NCBI GenBank assembly: GCA_947561715.1
Contig: OX387200.1
Coordinates: forward strand, 2,606,501 to 2,670,500
Source: Ascidia mentula
Taxonomy: Eukaryota > Chordata > Ascidiacea > Phlebobranchia > Ascidiidae
Length of the DNA: 64,000 nucleotides
Direction of reading: 5' to 3'
The position numbers and the translations under genes were made by a program. Shown here piece after piece: positions 47,340-59,508 of the stretch. How positions within the stretch are numbered: the stretch's first letter is position 1; each line of letters begins with the position of its first letter. Below the pieces are notes generated by a model. That model ran no database searches and had not been told where the DNA came from. It was given only the letters and a program-made list of their open reading frames with translations.

Positions 47340-48318
47340 TTTGTGTCTCCATCGATTTTAAATCAAAATGTTTAAATATTTCCTATTTTATCCAATATTG
47401 TATCATTCCTGCTGAAAAACGAAAAAATAAAAAACATCCACTTTTGCAAATTAAAACAAATAGAATTAAAAATACCTCACAAAGAAATGCAGACTGTGCT
47501 TCTTGCGACATGCAATCTGTGCTGGTTAAAATGCGCAAAATTAGGTGACGAAGTTTGTTGTCGCCTGGCTAAAGCGATTAATCACGACTTGGTCAGAGTG
47601 CAGGAAGTTATCCGGGCAACCTACATAACTTAGCCGTGATATGGCACGCACACATGTGCTGGCTTCATGGAAAATTTTTGACCTCGGTCGAACTAACTTT
47701 CTGTACCTGGAAAAGTAATTTCACCTCAGTTGCTGCAACCGATGTGCCTTAGTTTGTACATTTGTTAAACGCTGAAAATATATCGTAGGACGAAGCAAGA
47801 CAACATTAGCAAAGAAGAAATTTTATTCTTTTTTTTTCATATAAATGATTTCCACGGAAAGTTTCACTGTGTTTTTAATAGCTTGTGTTTGTGGCGTAAG
47901 AACACGAATCCTGACTTTATCTTGTTATGTAAATTATATATGTTTGAACGAGCAAATGCAAAGAAACATAATGTTGCAATCAGTGAAAGTTTAACCAATG
48001 AACTGAACCCTGTATCGACAAACACGATAATTTCTTTAGTTACCCCAAGCCAGAGGCCGGCAACCCATGGTATGCAAAGGAAAATGCTTCTTATTTATTA
48101 ACATAATAGTTGTTTTCTAAATACACCGTCCCTATGGAGCCATTGACAGAGGGTGAAAGTGACACATAAGGCTCCGAAACCATAGGTCGCCAACCTTTGC
48201 CCTAAGTATAGTACAAAATTATGTTATCAGTTAAAAACAAAAGCGACGTCCATATATCCTGCATATGTATACATACAATCGACAAAATGTCCATCACAAT
48301 ATTAAACGCAACAGAACT
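47340..48318. other. Array spacer: outer upstream flank plus 3' flank of the next gene
   Basis: Repeated almost unchanged at 50271-51237 and 53191-54164. Each contains a block with a short incidental frame (MCLWRKNTNPDFILL...) that is conserved only because the DNA is duplicated. Each also contains a T-rich run. No independent gene inferred. Confidence 0.6.
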
Positions 48319-49209
48319 TCATATTTGTAGGTTATTCGCTACAACGACGAACATTTCAAACTCAGCCTTTAAGTGAAGTTCATTGTCATCAACATCCAGG
48401 ACTCCTAACTCTTTTTTCACTCTCTTGCCGAAATCTTCAGCCAAGTCGACCGCCTTCAAGTCTTTGTCAGTTACTTGACCTTTGGCAGACAATATCTCTT
48501 GCTCCATTTTCTTCATGTAAATTGGGTAAACGTCGACTGATTTTAACAAACCTTTTGCATTCGCAAACGTCCAGTCGTATGTTTGCTTCAACGAAACGCG
48601 GCGTGTGTTCCACGATGGAATATCCCTATAAATATTCGGATAATTGTGGATAATTTCCCAGTGATGTTTGTAGTCTTTGACTCCATGTGTCAACAAAATA
48701 TCCTCCATAATGTTTTTGGTGACTGTTTTTAAATGTTCTTGGAATTTTCCGCCAATTTTTGGTGTGGCTTTAGGTAGGGAATAATGTATTAGTGCCAACG
48801 TACCGTTGGGTTTAAGCACTCTCGCTGCTTCGGCAAAAAACTTGTCCCACTCAAACCAGTGAACTGTTTCAGCTGCGAGCAACAAATCAGCACTTCCAGC
48901 TTCCACTTTAATGTCTTCAGCCTGACCAAGACTATAACTGACATGCTGGTGTTGATTCTGTCGTTTTGCTTCTTTTATTTGTTCTTCGCTGATGTCTGAA
49001 GCCAAGACTTTGTCGAAATAAGGAGCAAAGACATTGGTGGCTTGTCCCCCTCCACAACCAACTTCAACCATGAGTTGATATTTTGGTTTCAAACCTGAAA
49101 CCTGTTCCATTTCATGAAGCACGTGGTCGACGACTGCTTTTTCGTATCTCGGTCTGAATTCACTGTAAACCTGAATGAACTTCTCTCCCTCGTAACGAGC
49201 AAGCACCAT
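48319..49209 (-). CDS. Class I SAM-dependent methyltransferase, full-length copy 3 (296 aa, intronless)
   Basis: Intact open frame with the consensus motif I (VEVGCGGGQ), SDISEEQIKEA, AAETVHWFEWDKFFAEA and RVLKPNGTLAL. C-terminal differences from copy 1: KKELGVLDVDDNELHLKAEF and DFGKRV. Upstream (above 49209) is the inner flank type, with an AT-rich stretch immediately before the ATG shared by all copies. Likely an active enzyme; substrate unknown. Confidence 0.9.
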   Translation of the reverse strand: MVLARYEGEKFIQVYSEFRPRYEKAVVDHVLHEMEQVSGLKPKYQLMVEVGCGGGQATNVFAPYFDKVLASDISEEQIKEAKRQNQHQHVSYSLGQAEDIKVEAGSADLLLAAETVHWFEWDKFFAEAARVLKPNGTLALIHYSLPKATPKIGGKFQEHLKTVTKNIMEDILLTHGVKDYKHHWEIIHNYPNIYRDIPSWNTRRVSLKQTYDWTFANAKGLLKSVDVYPIYMKKMEQEILSAKGQVTDKDLKAVDLAEDFGKRVKKELGVLDVDDNELHLKAEFEMFVVVANNLQI

Positions 49210-49579
49210 TTTGTGTTTCCAACGATTTTAAATCAAAATATTTGAATATTTCCTATTTTATCCAATATTATATTATTCCTGCTGTAAAACAAAAAAAATA
49301 AAAAAACATCCACTTTTGCAGATGCTGAAAAATAGAATTAAAAATATCTCACAATGAAATGCTGACTGTGCTTCTTGCGACGTGCAATCTGTGCTGGTGA
49401 AAATGCGCTGAAATAGGCGACAAAGTCTGTTTACAGTGGCCCGACTGAATCAACGTGGTCAGAATACAGGAAGCTATCCGCTCAACCTACGTAACCTATA
49501 TATAACCATACACATGAGTTAGCTCCATGGAAAATTGTTGACCTCGGTCGAACTAACTTTCTTTACCTGGAAAGTAATT

Positions 49580-50270
49580 TCACCTCAGTTGCTGCAACCG
49601 ATGTTCCTTAGTTTGTACATTCGCAAACGTCCAGTCGTATGTTTGCTTCAACGAAACGCGGCGTGTGTTCCACGATGGAATATCCCTGTAAATATTCGGA
49701 TAATTGTGGATAATTTCCCAGTGATGTTTGTAGTCCTTAACTCCATGTTTCAACAACATGTCCTCCATTATATTTTTAGTGACTGTTTTTAAATGTTCTT
49801 GGAATTTTCCGCCGATTTTTGGTGTGGCTTTAGGTAGGGAATAATGTATTAGTGCCAATGTGCCGTTGGGTTTAAAGCACCCTGGCTGCTTCAGCAAAAA
49901 ACTTGTCCCACTCAAACCAGTGAACTGTTTCAGCTGCGAGCAACAAATCAGCACTTCCAGTTTCCACTTTAATGTCTTCAGCCTGACCAAGACTATAACT
50001 GACGTGCTGGTGTTGATTCTGTCGTTTTGCTTCTTTTATTTGTTCTTCGCTGATGTCTGAAGCCAAGACTTTGTCGAAACAAGGAGCAAAGACGTTGGTG
50101 GCTTGTCCCCCTCCACAACCAACTTCAACCATGAGTTGATATTTTGGTTTCAAACCTGAAACCTGTTCCATTTCATGAAGCACGTGGTCGACGACTGCTT
50201 TTTCATATCTCGGTCTGAATTCACTGTAAACTTGAATGAACTTCTCTCCCTCGTAACGAGCAAGCACCAT
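49580..50270 (-). pseudogene. Methyltransferase, truncated copy 4, frameshifted
   Basis: Same truncated type as 46650-47339, ending in VQTKEHRLQQLR. Compared with its sisters it has one extra A near 49874 (gtttaaagcacc against gtttaagcac), which breaks the frame after RVL at about residue 132. The two halves otherwise keep codon-level identity, so the break is recent (or a sequencing/assembly error). Confidence 0.85.
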
Positions 50271-51237
50271 TTTGTGTCTCCATCGATTTTAAATCAAAAT
50301 GTTTAAATATTTCCTATTTTATCCAATATTATATTATTCCTGCTGAAAAACGAAAAAATAAAAAACATCCACTTTTGCAAATTAAAACAAATAGAATAAA
50401 AAATACCTCACAATGAAATGCAGACTGTGCTTCTTGCGACATGCAATCTGTGCTGGTGAAAATGCGCTAAAATAGGTGACGAAGTCTGTTGTCGCCTGGC
50501 TAAAGCGCTTAATCATGACTTGGTCAAAAAGCAGGAAGTTATCCTGGCAACCTACATAACTTAGCCGTGATATGGCACGCACACATGTGTTGGCTTCATG
50601 GAAAATTTTTGACCTCGGTCGAACTAACTTTCTGTTCCTGGAAAAGTAATTTCACCTCAGTTGCTGCAACCGATGTGCCTTAGTTTGTACATTCGCTAAA
50701 TGCTGAAAATATATCGTAACGCGAAGCAAGACAACGTTAGCAAAGAAGAATTTTTTTTTTTTTCATATAAATGATTTCCACGGAAAGTTTCACTTTGTTT
50801 TTAATAGCTTGTGTTTGTGGCGTAAGAACACGAATCCTGACTTTATCTTGTTATGTAAATTATATATGTTTGAACGAGCAAATGCAAAGAAACATAATGT
50901 GGCAATCAGTGAAAGTTTAACCAATGAACTGAACCCTGTGTCGACAAACACGATAAATTCTTTAGTTACCCCAAGCCAAAGGCCGGCAACCCACGGTATG
51001 CAAAGGAAAATGCTTCTTATATATTGATAGTTGTTTTCTAAATGCGCCGTCTTTATGGAGCCATGGACAGTGGGTAAAAGTGACACATAATGCTCCGAAA
51101 CCATAGGTCGCCAACCTTTGCCTTTAAGCAGTACAAAATTATGTTATCAGTTAAAAACAAAGCGACGTCCTTATATCCTGCATATGTATACATACATTCG
51201 ACAAAATGTCCATCACAATATTAAACGCAACAGAACT

Positions 51238-52128
51238 TCATATTTGTAGGTTATTCGCTACAACGACGAACATTTCAAACTCAGTCTTTAAGTGAAGTTC
51301 ATTGTCACCAACATCCGGGACTCCAAACTCATTTTTCACTCTCCTGCCGAAATCTTCAGCCAAGTCGACCGCCTTCAAATCTTTGTCAGTTACTTGACCT
51401 TTGGCAGACAATATCTCTTGCTCCATTTTCTTCATGTAAATTGGGTAAACGTCGACTGATTTTAACAAACCTTTTGCATTCGCAAACGTCCAGTCGTATG
51501 TTTGCTTCAACGAAACGCGGCGTGTGTTCCACGATGGAATATCCCTGTAAATATTCGGATAATTGTGGATGATTTCCCAGTGATGTTTGTAGTCCTTGAC
51601 TCCATGTTTCAACAAAATGTCCTCCATTATATTTTTAGTGACAGTTTTTAAATGTTCCTGGAATTTTCCGCCGATTTTTGGTGTGGCTTTAGGTAGGGAA
51701 TAATGTATTAGTGCCAACGTGCCGTTAGGTTTAAGCACTCTGGCTGCTTCAGCAAAAAACTTGTCCCACTCAAACCAGTGAACTGTTTCAGCTGCGAGCA
51801 ACAAATCAGCACTTCCAGCTTCCACTTTAATGTCTTCAGCCTGACCAAGAATATAACTGACGTGCTGGTGTTGATTCTGTCGTTTCGCTTCTTTTATTTG
51901 TTCTTCACTGATGTCTGAAGCCAAGACTTTGTCGAAATAAGGAGCAAAGACGTTGGTAGCTTGTCCCCCTCCACAACCAACTTCAACCATGAGTTGATAT
52001 TTTGGTTTTAAACCTGAAACCTGTTCCATTTCATGAAGCACGTGGTCGACGACTGCTTTTTCATATCTCGGTCTGAATTCACTGTAAACCTGAATGAACT
52101 TCTCTCCCTCGTAACGAGCAAGCACCAT
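51238..52128 (-). CDS. Class I SAM-dependent methyltransferase, full-length copy 5 (296 aa, intronless)
   Basis: Intact open frame with consensus motif I (VEVGCGGGQ) and motif III. Distinguishing residues: SYILGQAED in place of SYSLGQAED, and the tail VKNEFGVPDVGDNELHLKTE. The tail is shared with the copy at 54165, suggesting gene conversion or a more recent common origin of those two. Likely active; substrate unknown. Confidence 0.9.
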   Translation of the reverse strand: MVLARYEGEKFIQVYSEFRPRYEKAVVDHVLHEMEQVSGLKPKYQLMVEVGCGGGQATNVFAPYFDKVLASDISEEQIKEAKRQNQHQHVSYILGQAEDIKVEAGSADLLLAAETVHWFEWDKFFAEAARVLKPNGTLALIHYSLPKATPKIGGKFQEHLKTVTKNIMEDILLKHGVKDYKHHWEIIHNYPNIYRDIPSWNTRRVSLKQTYDWTFANAKGLLKSVDVYPIYMKKMEQEILSAKGQVTDKDLKAVDLAEDFGRRVKNEFGVPDVGDNELHLKTEFEMFVVVANNLQI

Positions 52129-52499
52129 TTTGTGTTTCCAACGATTTCAAATCAAAATATTTAAATATTTCCTATTTTATCCAATATTATATTATTTCTG
52201 CTGTAAAACAAAAAAAAATAAAAAATATCCACTTTTGCAAATTAAAACAAATAGAATTAAAAATACCTCACAATGAAATGCAGACTGTGCTTCTTGCGAT
52301 GTGCAATCTGTGCTGGTGAAAATGCGCCAAAATAGTCGACAAAGTCTGTTTACAGTGGCCCGACTGAATTAACGTGGTCAGAAAACAGGAAGCTATTTGC
52401 TCAACCTACGTAACCTATATATAACCATACACATGAGTTAGCTCCATATAAAATTGTTGACCTCGGTCGAACTAACTTTCTGTACCTGGAAAAGTAATT

Positions 52500-53190
52500 T
52501 CACCTCAGTTGCTGCAACCGATGTTCCTTAGTTTGTACATTCGCAAACGTCCAGTCGTATGTTTGCTTCAACGAAACGCGGCGTGTGTTCCACGATGGAA
52601 TATCCCTGTAAATATTCGGATAATTGTGGATAATTTCCCAGTGATTTTTGTAGTCCTTGACTCCATGTTTCAACAAAATGTCCTCCATTATATTTTTAGT
52701 GACAGTTTTTAAATGTTCTTGGAATTTTCCGCCGATTTTTGGTGTGGCTTTAGGTAGGGAATAATGTATTAGTGCCAACGTTGCCGTTGGGTTTAAGCAC
52801 TCTGGCTACTTCGGCGAAAAACTTGTCCCACTCAAACCAGTGAACTGTTTCAGCTGCGAGCAACAAATCAGCACTTCCAGCTTCCACTTTAATGTCTTCA
52901 GCCTGACCAAGACTATAACTGACGTGCTGGTGTTGATTCTGTCGTTTCGCTTCTTTTATTTGTTCTTCGCTGATGTCTGAAGCCAAGACTTTGTCGAAAT
53001 AAGGAGCAATGACGTTGGTAGCTTGTCCCCCTCCACAACCAACTTCAACCATGAGTTGATATTTTGGTTTCAAACCTGAAACCTGTTCCATTTCATGAAG
53101 CACGTGGTCGACGACTGCTTTTTCATATCTCGGTCTGAATTCACTGTAAACCTGAATGAACTTCTCTCCCTCGTAACGAGCAAGCACCAT
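52500..53190 (-). pseudogene. Methyltransferase, truncated copy 6, frameshifted
   Basis: Truncated type. One extra base near 52781 (cgttgccgttggg against cgtgccgttggg) shifts the frame just after LKPNG, in motif III. The remainder (MALIHYSLPKATP to VQTKEHRLQQLR) is intact in the other frame. Confidence 0.85.
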
Positions 53191-54164
53191 TTTGTGTCTC
53201 CAACGATTTTAAATCAAAATATTTAAATATTTCCTATTTTATCCAATATTATATTATTCCTGCTGAAAAACGAAAAAATAAAAAACATCCACTTTTGCAA
53301 ATTAAAACAAATAGAATTAAAAATACCTCACAATGAAATGCAGACTGTGCTTCTTGCGACATGCAATCTGTGCTGGTTAAAATGCGCAAAATTAGGTGAC
53401 GAAGTCTGTTGTCGCCTGGCTAAAGCGATTAATCACGACTTGGTCAGAGTGCAGGAAGTTATCCGGGCAACCTACATAACTTAGCCGTGATATGGCACGC
53501 ACACATGTGCTGGCTTCATGGAAAATTTTTGACCTCGGTCGAACTAACTTTCTGTACCTGGAAAAGTAATTTCACCTCAGTTGCTGCAACCGATGTGCCT
53601 TAGTTTGTACATTTGTTAAACGCTGAAAATATATCGTAGGACGAAGCAAGACAACATTAGCAAAGAAGAAATTTTATTCTTTTTTTTTTCATATAAATGA
53701 TTTCCACGGAAAGTTTCACTTTGTTTTTAATAGCTTGTGTTTGTGGCGTAAGAACACGAATCCTGACTTTATCTTGTTATGTAAATTATATATGTTTGAA
53801 CGAGCAAATGCAAAGAAACATAATGTGGCAATCAGTGAAAGTTTAACCAATGAACTGAACCCTGTGTCGACAAACACGATAATTTCTTTAGTTACCCCAA
53901 GCCAAAGGCCGGCAACCCACGGTATGCAAAGGAAAATGCTTCTTATATATTGATAGTTGTTTTCTAAATGCGCCTTCTTTATGGAGCCATTGACAGTGGG
54001 TTAAAGTGACACATAATGCTCCGAAACCATAGGTCGCCAACCTTTGCCTTTAAGCAGTACAAAATTATGTTATCAGTTAAAAACGAAAGCGACGTCCATA
54101 TATCCTGCATATGCATACATACATTCGACAAAATGTCCATTACAATATTAAACGCAACAGAACT

Positions 54165-55056
54165 TCATATTTGTAGGTTATTCGCTACAACGACGAACAT
54201 TTCAAACTCAGTCTTTAAGTGAAGTTCATTGTCACCAACATCCGGGACTCCAAACTCATTTTTCACTCTCCTGCCGAAATCTTCAGCCAAGTCGACCGCC
54301 TTCAAGTCTTTGTCAGTTACTTGACCTTTGGCAGACAATATCTCTTGCTCCATTTTCTTCATGTAAATTGGGTAAACGTCAACTGATTTTAACAAACCTT
54401 TCGCATTCGCAAACGTCCAGTCGTATGTTTGCTTCAACGAAACGCGGCGTGTGTTGCACGATGGAATATCCCTGTAAATATTCGGATAATTGTGGATGAT
54501 TTCCCAGTGATGTTTGTAGTCCTTGACTCCATGTTTCAACAAAATGTTCTCCATTATATTTTTGGTGACAGTTTTTAAATGTTCCTGGAATTTTCCGCCG
54601 ATTTTTGGTGTGGTCTTTAGGTAGGGAATAATGTATTAGTGCCAACGTGCCGTTGGGTTTAAGCACTCTGGCTGCTTCGTCGAAAAACTTGTCCCACTCA
54701 AACCAGTGAACTGTTTCAGCTGCGAGCAACAAATCAACACTTCCAGCTTCCACTTTAATGTCTTCAGCCTGATCAAGACTATAACTGACATGCTGGTGTT
54801 GATTCTGTCGTTTCGCTTCTTTTATTTGTTCTTCGCTGATGTCTGAAGCTAAGACTTTGCCGAAATAAGGAGCAAAGACGTTGGTAGCTTGTCCCCCTCC
54901 ACAACCAACTTCAACCATGAGTTGATATTTTGGATTTAAACCTGAAACCTGTTCCATTTCATGAAGCACGTGGTCGACGACTGCTTTTTCATATCTCGGT
55001 CTGAATTCACTGTAAACCTGGATGAACTTCTCTCCCTCGTAACGAGCAAGCACCAT
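54165..55056 (-). pseudogene. Methyltransferase, full-length-type copy 7, frameshifted
   Basis: Full-length layout, but one extra base near 54615 (ggtgtggtcttta against ggtgtggcttta) shifts the frame after YSLPK (about residue 147). The downstream part (from about MENILLKHGVKD to VVANNLQI) remains open in the other frame. It lies at the right end of the array and is followed upstream by the outer flank type. This makes it a candidate for the ancestral single-gene arrangement. Confidence 0.85.
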
Positions 55057-56045
55057 TATGTGTTTCCAACGATTTCAAATCGAAATGTTTAAATATTTCC
55101 TATTTTATCCAATATTATATTATTTCTGCTGTAAAACAAACAAAAAATAAAAAATTTCCACTTTTGCAAATTAAAACAAATAGAATTAAAAATACCTCAC
55201 TATGAAATGCAGACTGTGCTTCTTGCGATGTGCAATCTGTGCTGGTTAAAATGCGCAAAATTAGGTGACGAAGTCTGTTGTCGCCTGGCTAAAGCAATTA
55301 ATCACGACTTGGTCAGAGTGCAGGAAGTTATCCGGGCAACCTACATAACTTAGCCGTGATATGGCACGCACACATGTGCTGGTTTTATGAAAAATTTTGG
55401 GGTGAACTAAACTATCTGTACCTGGACAAGTATTTTGCATCAGTTGCTGCAACCGATGTGCCTTAGTTTGTACATTCGTTAAACGCTGAATATATATCGT
55501 AACGCGAGGCAAGACAACACTAGCAAACTGCTTTGTTATGCGAAAGCATGGCATTAGTTCTTAGCAAAGAATAAATTTTTGTTTCTTTTTTCATTTCAAT
55601 GATTTCCACGGAAAGTTTCACTGTGTTTTTAATAGCGTGTGTTTGTGGCGTAAGAACACGAATTTAGACTTTATCTTGTTATTAAGATATTTTTCGATCA
55701 CCTGTCGTGAAAGATGTTGCTAATATGTTATTTTCTACCGATACGGGGTTTAAACCCTGTATATCCCGAGCACCAATAAACTCAACATCGTACTTGTTGT
55801 GTGAGTCGTGCACCTTGTTGTCAATCACCCGATCTGGGTATCAGTCAAATTACGACCTGTATAGTTACTGTCACCTTACGGTCGTAAAATTGAAAACATG
55901 TTTCCACGCGGTGTCGTTATGAAACATATTCCGTGTTGATTTGCCCACGGGTTGTCCTGGTATTGCACTACCTCCAGGCACGGCCCACATTCCCACACAT
56001 GTGGGAATAACATCAAAAAAAAAAAAAAAAACGATACCCATGGAT

Positions 56046-56125
56046 TGTGATTGGCAGCATTGGTTAAGCGCCCGACTCATATACCAAGAAAAAAACCTGA
56101 TCGGGATTCCTGCCCAGGATATGAA
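56046..56125 (+). mobile_element. tRNA-like SINE (family 2), partial copy
   Basis: gtgattggcagcattggtta, agcgcccgactcatatacca, then gggattcctgcccaggatat, matching the copy at 26597-26670. The 3' B-box portion is missing. Confidence 0.6.
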
Positions 56126-56399
56126 GAAAAAGATCGATCCACACTGCTGAAACTTTGCAGTTGGATTTTGGCCTCTGTGTTTTTATCAATTACGAAACTT
56201 CTACTTTGACACGTGCATCTCTGTTCTTCGCCAAGCGTAACAAAGTTAAACGATAATCATGTGTTGGTTTTGTTTTGATTTCGGCTTTTGATGCCTAGTT
56301 CGCAATTGTGTGGGATGTTGGGTATCTAAATGGTAAATAACAATACGACGTGTCGATGCTGAATCGTATAAAACACGGTTTGTAAACTACACACAAGAT

Positions 56400-56530
56400 C
56401 GCAGTAATATTTCATGCAATTGCATGATTGGCAGGATCGCCCCACTGCGATCACAGCTATCGTATCGTGATCATTAGGTTTACAAGCTTCGCAGCCTAGG
56501 CATCGTATCCTAGCTGGATCAGCGACTGTA
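56400..56530 (-). mobile_element. SINE family 1 remnant
   Basis: Reverse complement of the SINE tail: tcattaggtttacaagcttc, gcagcctaggcat, then gctggatcagcgact. More diverged than the copies at 12357 and 25142. Confidence 0.5.
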
Positions 56531-58576
56531 CGCAGCAACGCTTTCTTTCCTCTTGTATTTTAATTTGTACTTGGGCAGAGAAATCATATGTAATTACGTA
56601 ACTATCAGCGTTTCAGATGGTCGCGCCTGTAGAAAAAAAGGCCGTTGGGCGCCATTAATTTAGAGAAACTGTGAACAAAGTGCGAGGAACAATCATTTTG
56701 CCGCAGACGAAACGTCATTTGCATACAAACAACTCCCCAAAAGATTTCCTATCAGGTGGCAAACAACGGCTGTCTGACTCCACTACCAAGAGACTGAAAA
56801 ACAACTCGACTCAAAATATGACGCCACAAAAGCATACACAGAAAAGCATCCCTCTTTCTGACCCCATTATTATCTGCAGTTAAATTAGCAAGTGTTTATC
56901 GGCTGACCTTTGTCACACAGAATTTCTCGACGAGTGGTTTTGTTATCCAGCAACGAAGTATTTGGAAATTTGCCAAAAAATGTCCGAGTAAACAGAATTA
57001 GTAAACGTTACCTGAATGTATAGTAAGAGAAAGAAGTTTGGTGTTGCGATTAGAGGTTCCATAAAGAGTGGTTGTTATCGGCGGTGGGGTTTAGATTGGC
57101 GATTACGAAACGAAGAGAAGTGAAAGGACGAGAACACGAAACAAAGCAGCTTACAAGCGAGCAATTACATGAGGCGACAGACTGACGGTATGGATATAAT
57201 GATGATGATGATGACGGGCTCTTCGAACATTAGCAAAATTACAGAAGATAAAAACAAAATGAAAAAAAATAGTGCAGTATCACCACGAGGCTATATAAAA
57301 CACCGGGTGCAGACGCCGACAAGTTTGTAGTTACAGTAAAACTCTACGCCAGGTTGAAGTATAATTGTATATAGATGTTTTGTGCTAATTAAGAAGACTC
57401 ATTAGATTCATCAGTTATTAGTGTTAACCATACGAAAAATGCAACATGCTCATCAGCTTTGGGAGTCAACGGTCTCTCGCACAAACCGAGGTTCAAAACC
57501 CTGCCGTATGATTTGTGTTTTGCTTACTTGTGGCATGACGGAATATGAAAAAAGGTGCTTAATAAGTGACGAAATTTTTCCGGTACATCTTTAGGAAAAA
57601 CACCAATCGTTTCGGTATGTGAGCCGTATACCATTTGAATATAACTAAAACGCCACGAACGTACGTTGTAGGTATACGAACTATTGCAGTATGTAAATCG
57701 TTGCTGGAAACCAAAGTCATTCCCGTGGCGCAATGTGTCGACTGTCGATATTGGTACATCTTGCAAAAGCTTTCTGCTAACATCTTGACGTCATGGCCGA
57801 TACGAACACCACTAAACTGTAGTGAATATTTTGCATTTTATACCAGGTTTGAGAATGCGAAACATACTCCAGCGAAACAAACAAAAAAAAATGACTTCAA
57901 AGTTTATCCTTTGTTCAAACACTAGATGCTCAAATTTGTCTTGCTAACGACATAGCGAGAAAGCAGCAAAGCGTTGACGCGTCAATGACCTTTTCTGCTC
58001 TCTTTGTGTGTTTTAGTCGACTTTTTTTAAGCGTACAACACATATATCGTCAGAGATGCCTTATTTGTGACTGGGCGTCCTAATTTGTAACATGTATTAG
58101 CCAAAGCAGCGTTAAATGCAAGCCTTTTCAGTTAAAAAGTCATCATATTTCTATAATGTGTAACATGGTTAAAGGTAATTCTACCATTTTTCAGTCGTCG
58201 ATGACGTACAGGCAATATAGGGACGAGAAGTGTATTTCCAAAATGGCGCTGCTTCGTCTCGTTTCCCTAAAAAATATTCCTAGCTTTGGGTGGGTCAAGG
58301 CGTTTACCAGTTACCCAATCAAGTCAACTATGAGGGTTGGGCCTAACGGCTATTTTTTGTTACTTTAGTGTAACCGTACCCATGTTATTGCTACAACTCT
58401 GTACATAGTCCAGTTTGTTAAAGGGTAAAATGGCTGCGCCGTTACAATACGTCGGAGGCTCGCAATGTGGAAACATTTGAGAGAAAGTTATAAACGTTAG
58501 TTGCACAAACACAGACGCGCTTTTCACATTTGAATAAAAATTTGCTTTGAAAGCATACGCAGTTTAGGAACATAAC

Positions 58577-58750
58577 TGACGGTTTTATATATCTTCAATA
58601 CAAATTAAATAGCTATAATGCAATTGTTGAGAACTTCATGCATTTTACACTGCAAATAATTGTAGTACAACAATCGAAACGTGTGTAGCATGAAGTTCTT
58701 AACTATTGCATTATTTGGCTATTTTGTTGTATTGAAGATATATTAAGTTT
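58577..58750. mobile_element. Hairpin MITE (family 1), complete copy
   Basis: Palindromic element: ctgacggttttatatatctt, caatacaa, atgcaattgttgagaacttc on the left is mirrored on the right (gaagttcttaactattgcat, ggctattttgttgtattgaa, gatatatt). Same family as 11530-11740. A single degraded arm of the family lies at 59457-59508. Confidence 0.75.
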
Positions 58751-59456
58751 TTTATACCAGTGAAATTGCACAATTACTTCGAGTGTACTTTTAGATGGTG
58801 TATAGGCTTTTTTGTATGGAAGTTGCGCCATACATGGTACACGGGAATGGCAGCGACGTCGAGTTTCGGTTCCTTCATTCTAAAACCTTTTTTACCTTAT
58901 TTGGGATTAAGTTTAAACGCAGGTTCCACGCAAGTCAATATTATATTCTGCTGATTTCTCAGATACATGTAATCAGGCACAGTTGTTCCACTTTAAATAT
59001 CAGATACTATAAAAATGTATTTTCACTTCTGTTGCGAATACCACGTTAGTTTGCTTCTTCGTTTTCTATGTGAAGGATTTGCTGTTAATCCATGTACACG
59101 TGCACCAGACAACAATGGAGAGTTGATGGTGAAATACATTTCACAATGATTGCGCAATGCTTACAGACACGCCCTTTACTCACGTTTGCTTTCGTAGGTT
59201 TAGTGTTTATACTAACACAGTTCATATGTGAACTGTGTTGATATTGTGTTGCAAGTTTTCGCATCAGCTCAAATCTCATTTGCCCCCAGAGCTTTTGCTG
59301 TTGCACTTGTTGCGATTTGGTTTATCCTGGTGACGTTATGTGGGCTTCGCCGTTACAACCAGGGAAGAGGGACATCCAGCGCGCCATTTTGCGCAAAGGT
59401 CTGTGACAGAAATACGCAAACGTTTTTAATAGCTGTGTTTTCCTTTTTGTAATCCG

Positions 59457-59508
59457 GTTTTATATATCTTCAATACAAACAAAATTGCCAAGGTTGTGGA
59501 CTTCTTGC
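59457..59508. mobile_element. Hairpin MITE (family 1), single-arm remnant
   Basis: ggttttatatatcttcaata, caaacaaaattgcc, then gttgtggacttcttgc matches one arm of the element at 58577-58750. Confidence 0.55.

Larger units (their letters stand above)
44690..55560 (-). repeat. Higher-order tandem array of methyltransferase genes, unit about 2.93 kb
   Basis: Full-length copies end at 45387, 48319, 51238 and 54165, spacings of 2932, 2919 and 2927 bp. Each unit from left to right contains a 3' flank (about 0.5 kb), a full-length gene, an approximately 0.37-kb spacer, a 3'-truncated gene and a second flank of about 0.4 kb. The last full-length copy (54165-55056) is joined straight to the outer type of upstream flank, with no truncated partner. 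All genes point to the minus strand. Copies differ by only a few percent, implying recent expansion or gene conversion. Confidence 0.9.

Noticed and set aside
47883-48101. Recurring 72-codon plus-strand frame (MCLWRKNTNPDF...) in each array spacer
   Set aside because: Preserved only because the DNA is duplicated; it differs by stops or other starts in the older left-edge flank and has no coding features.
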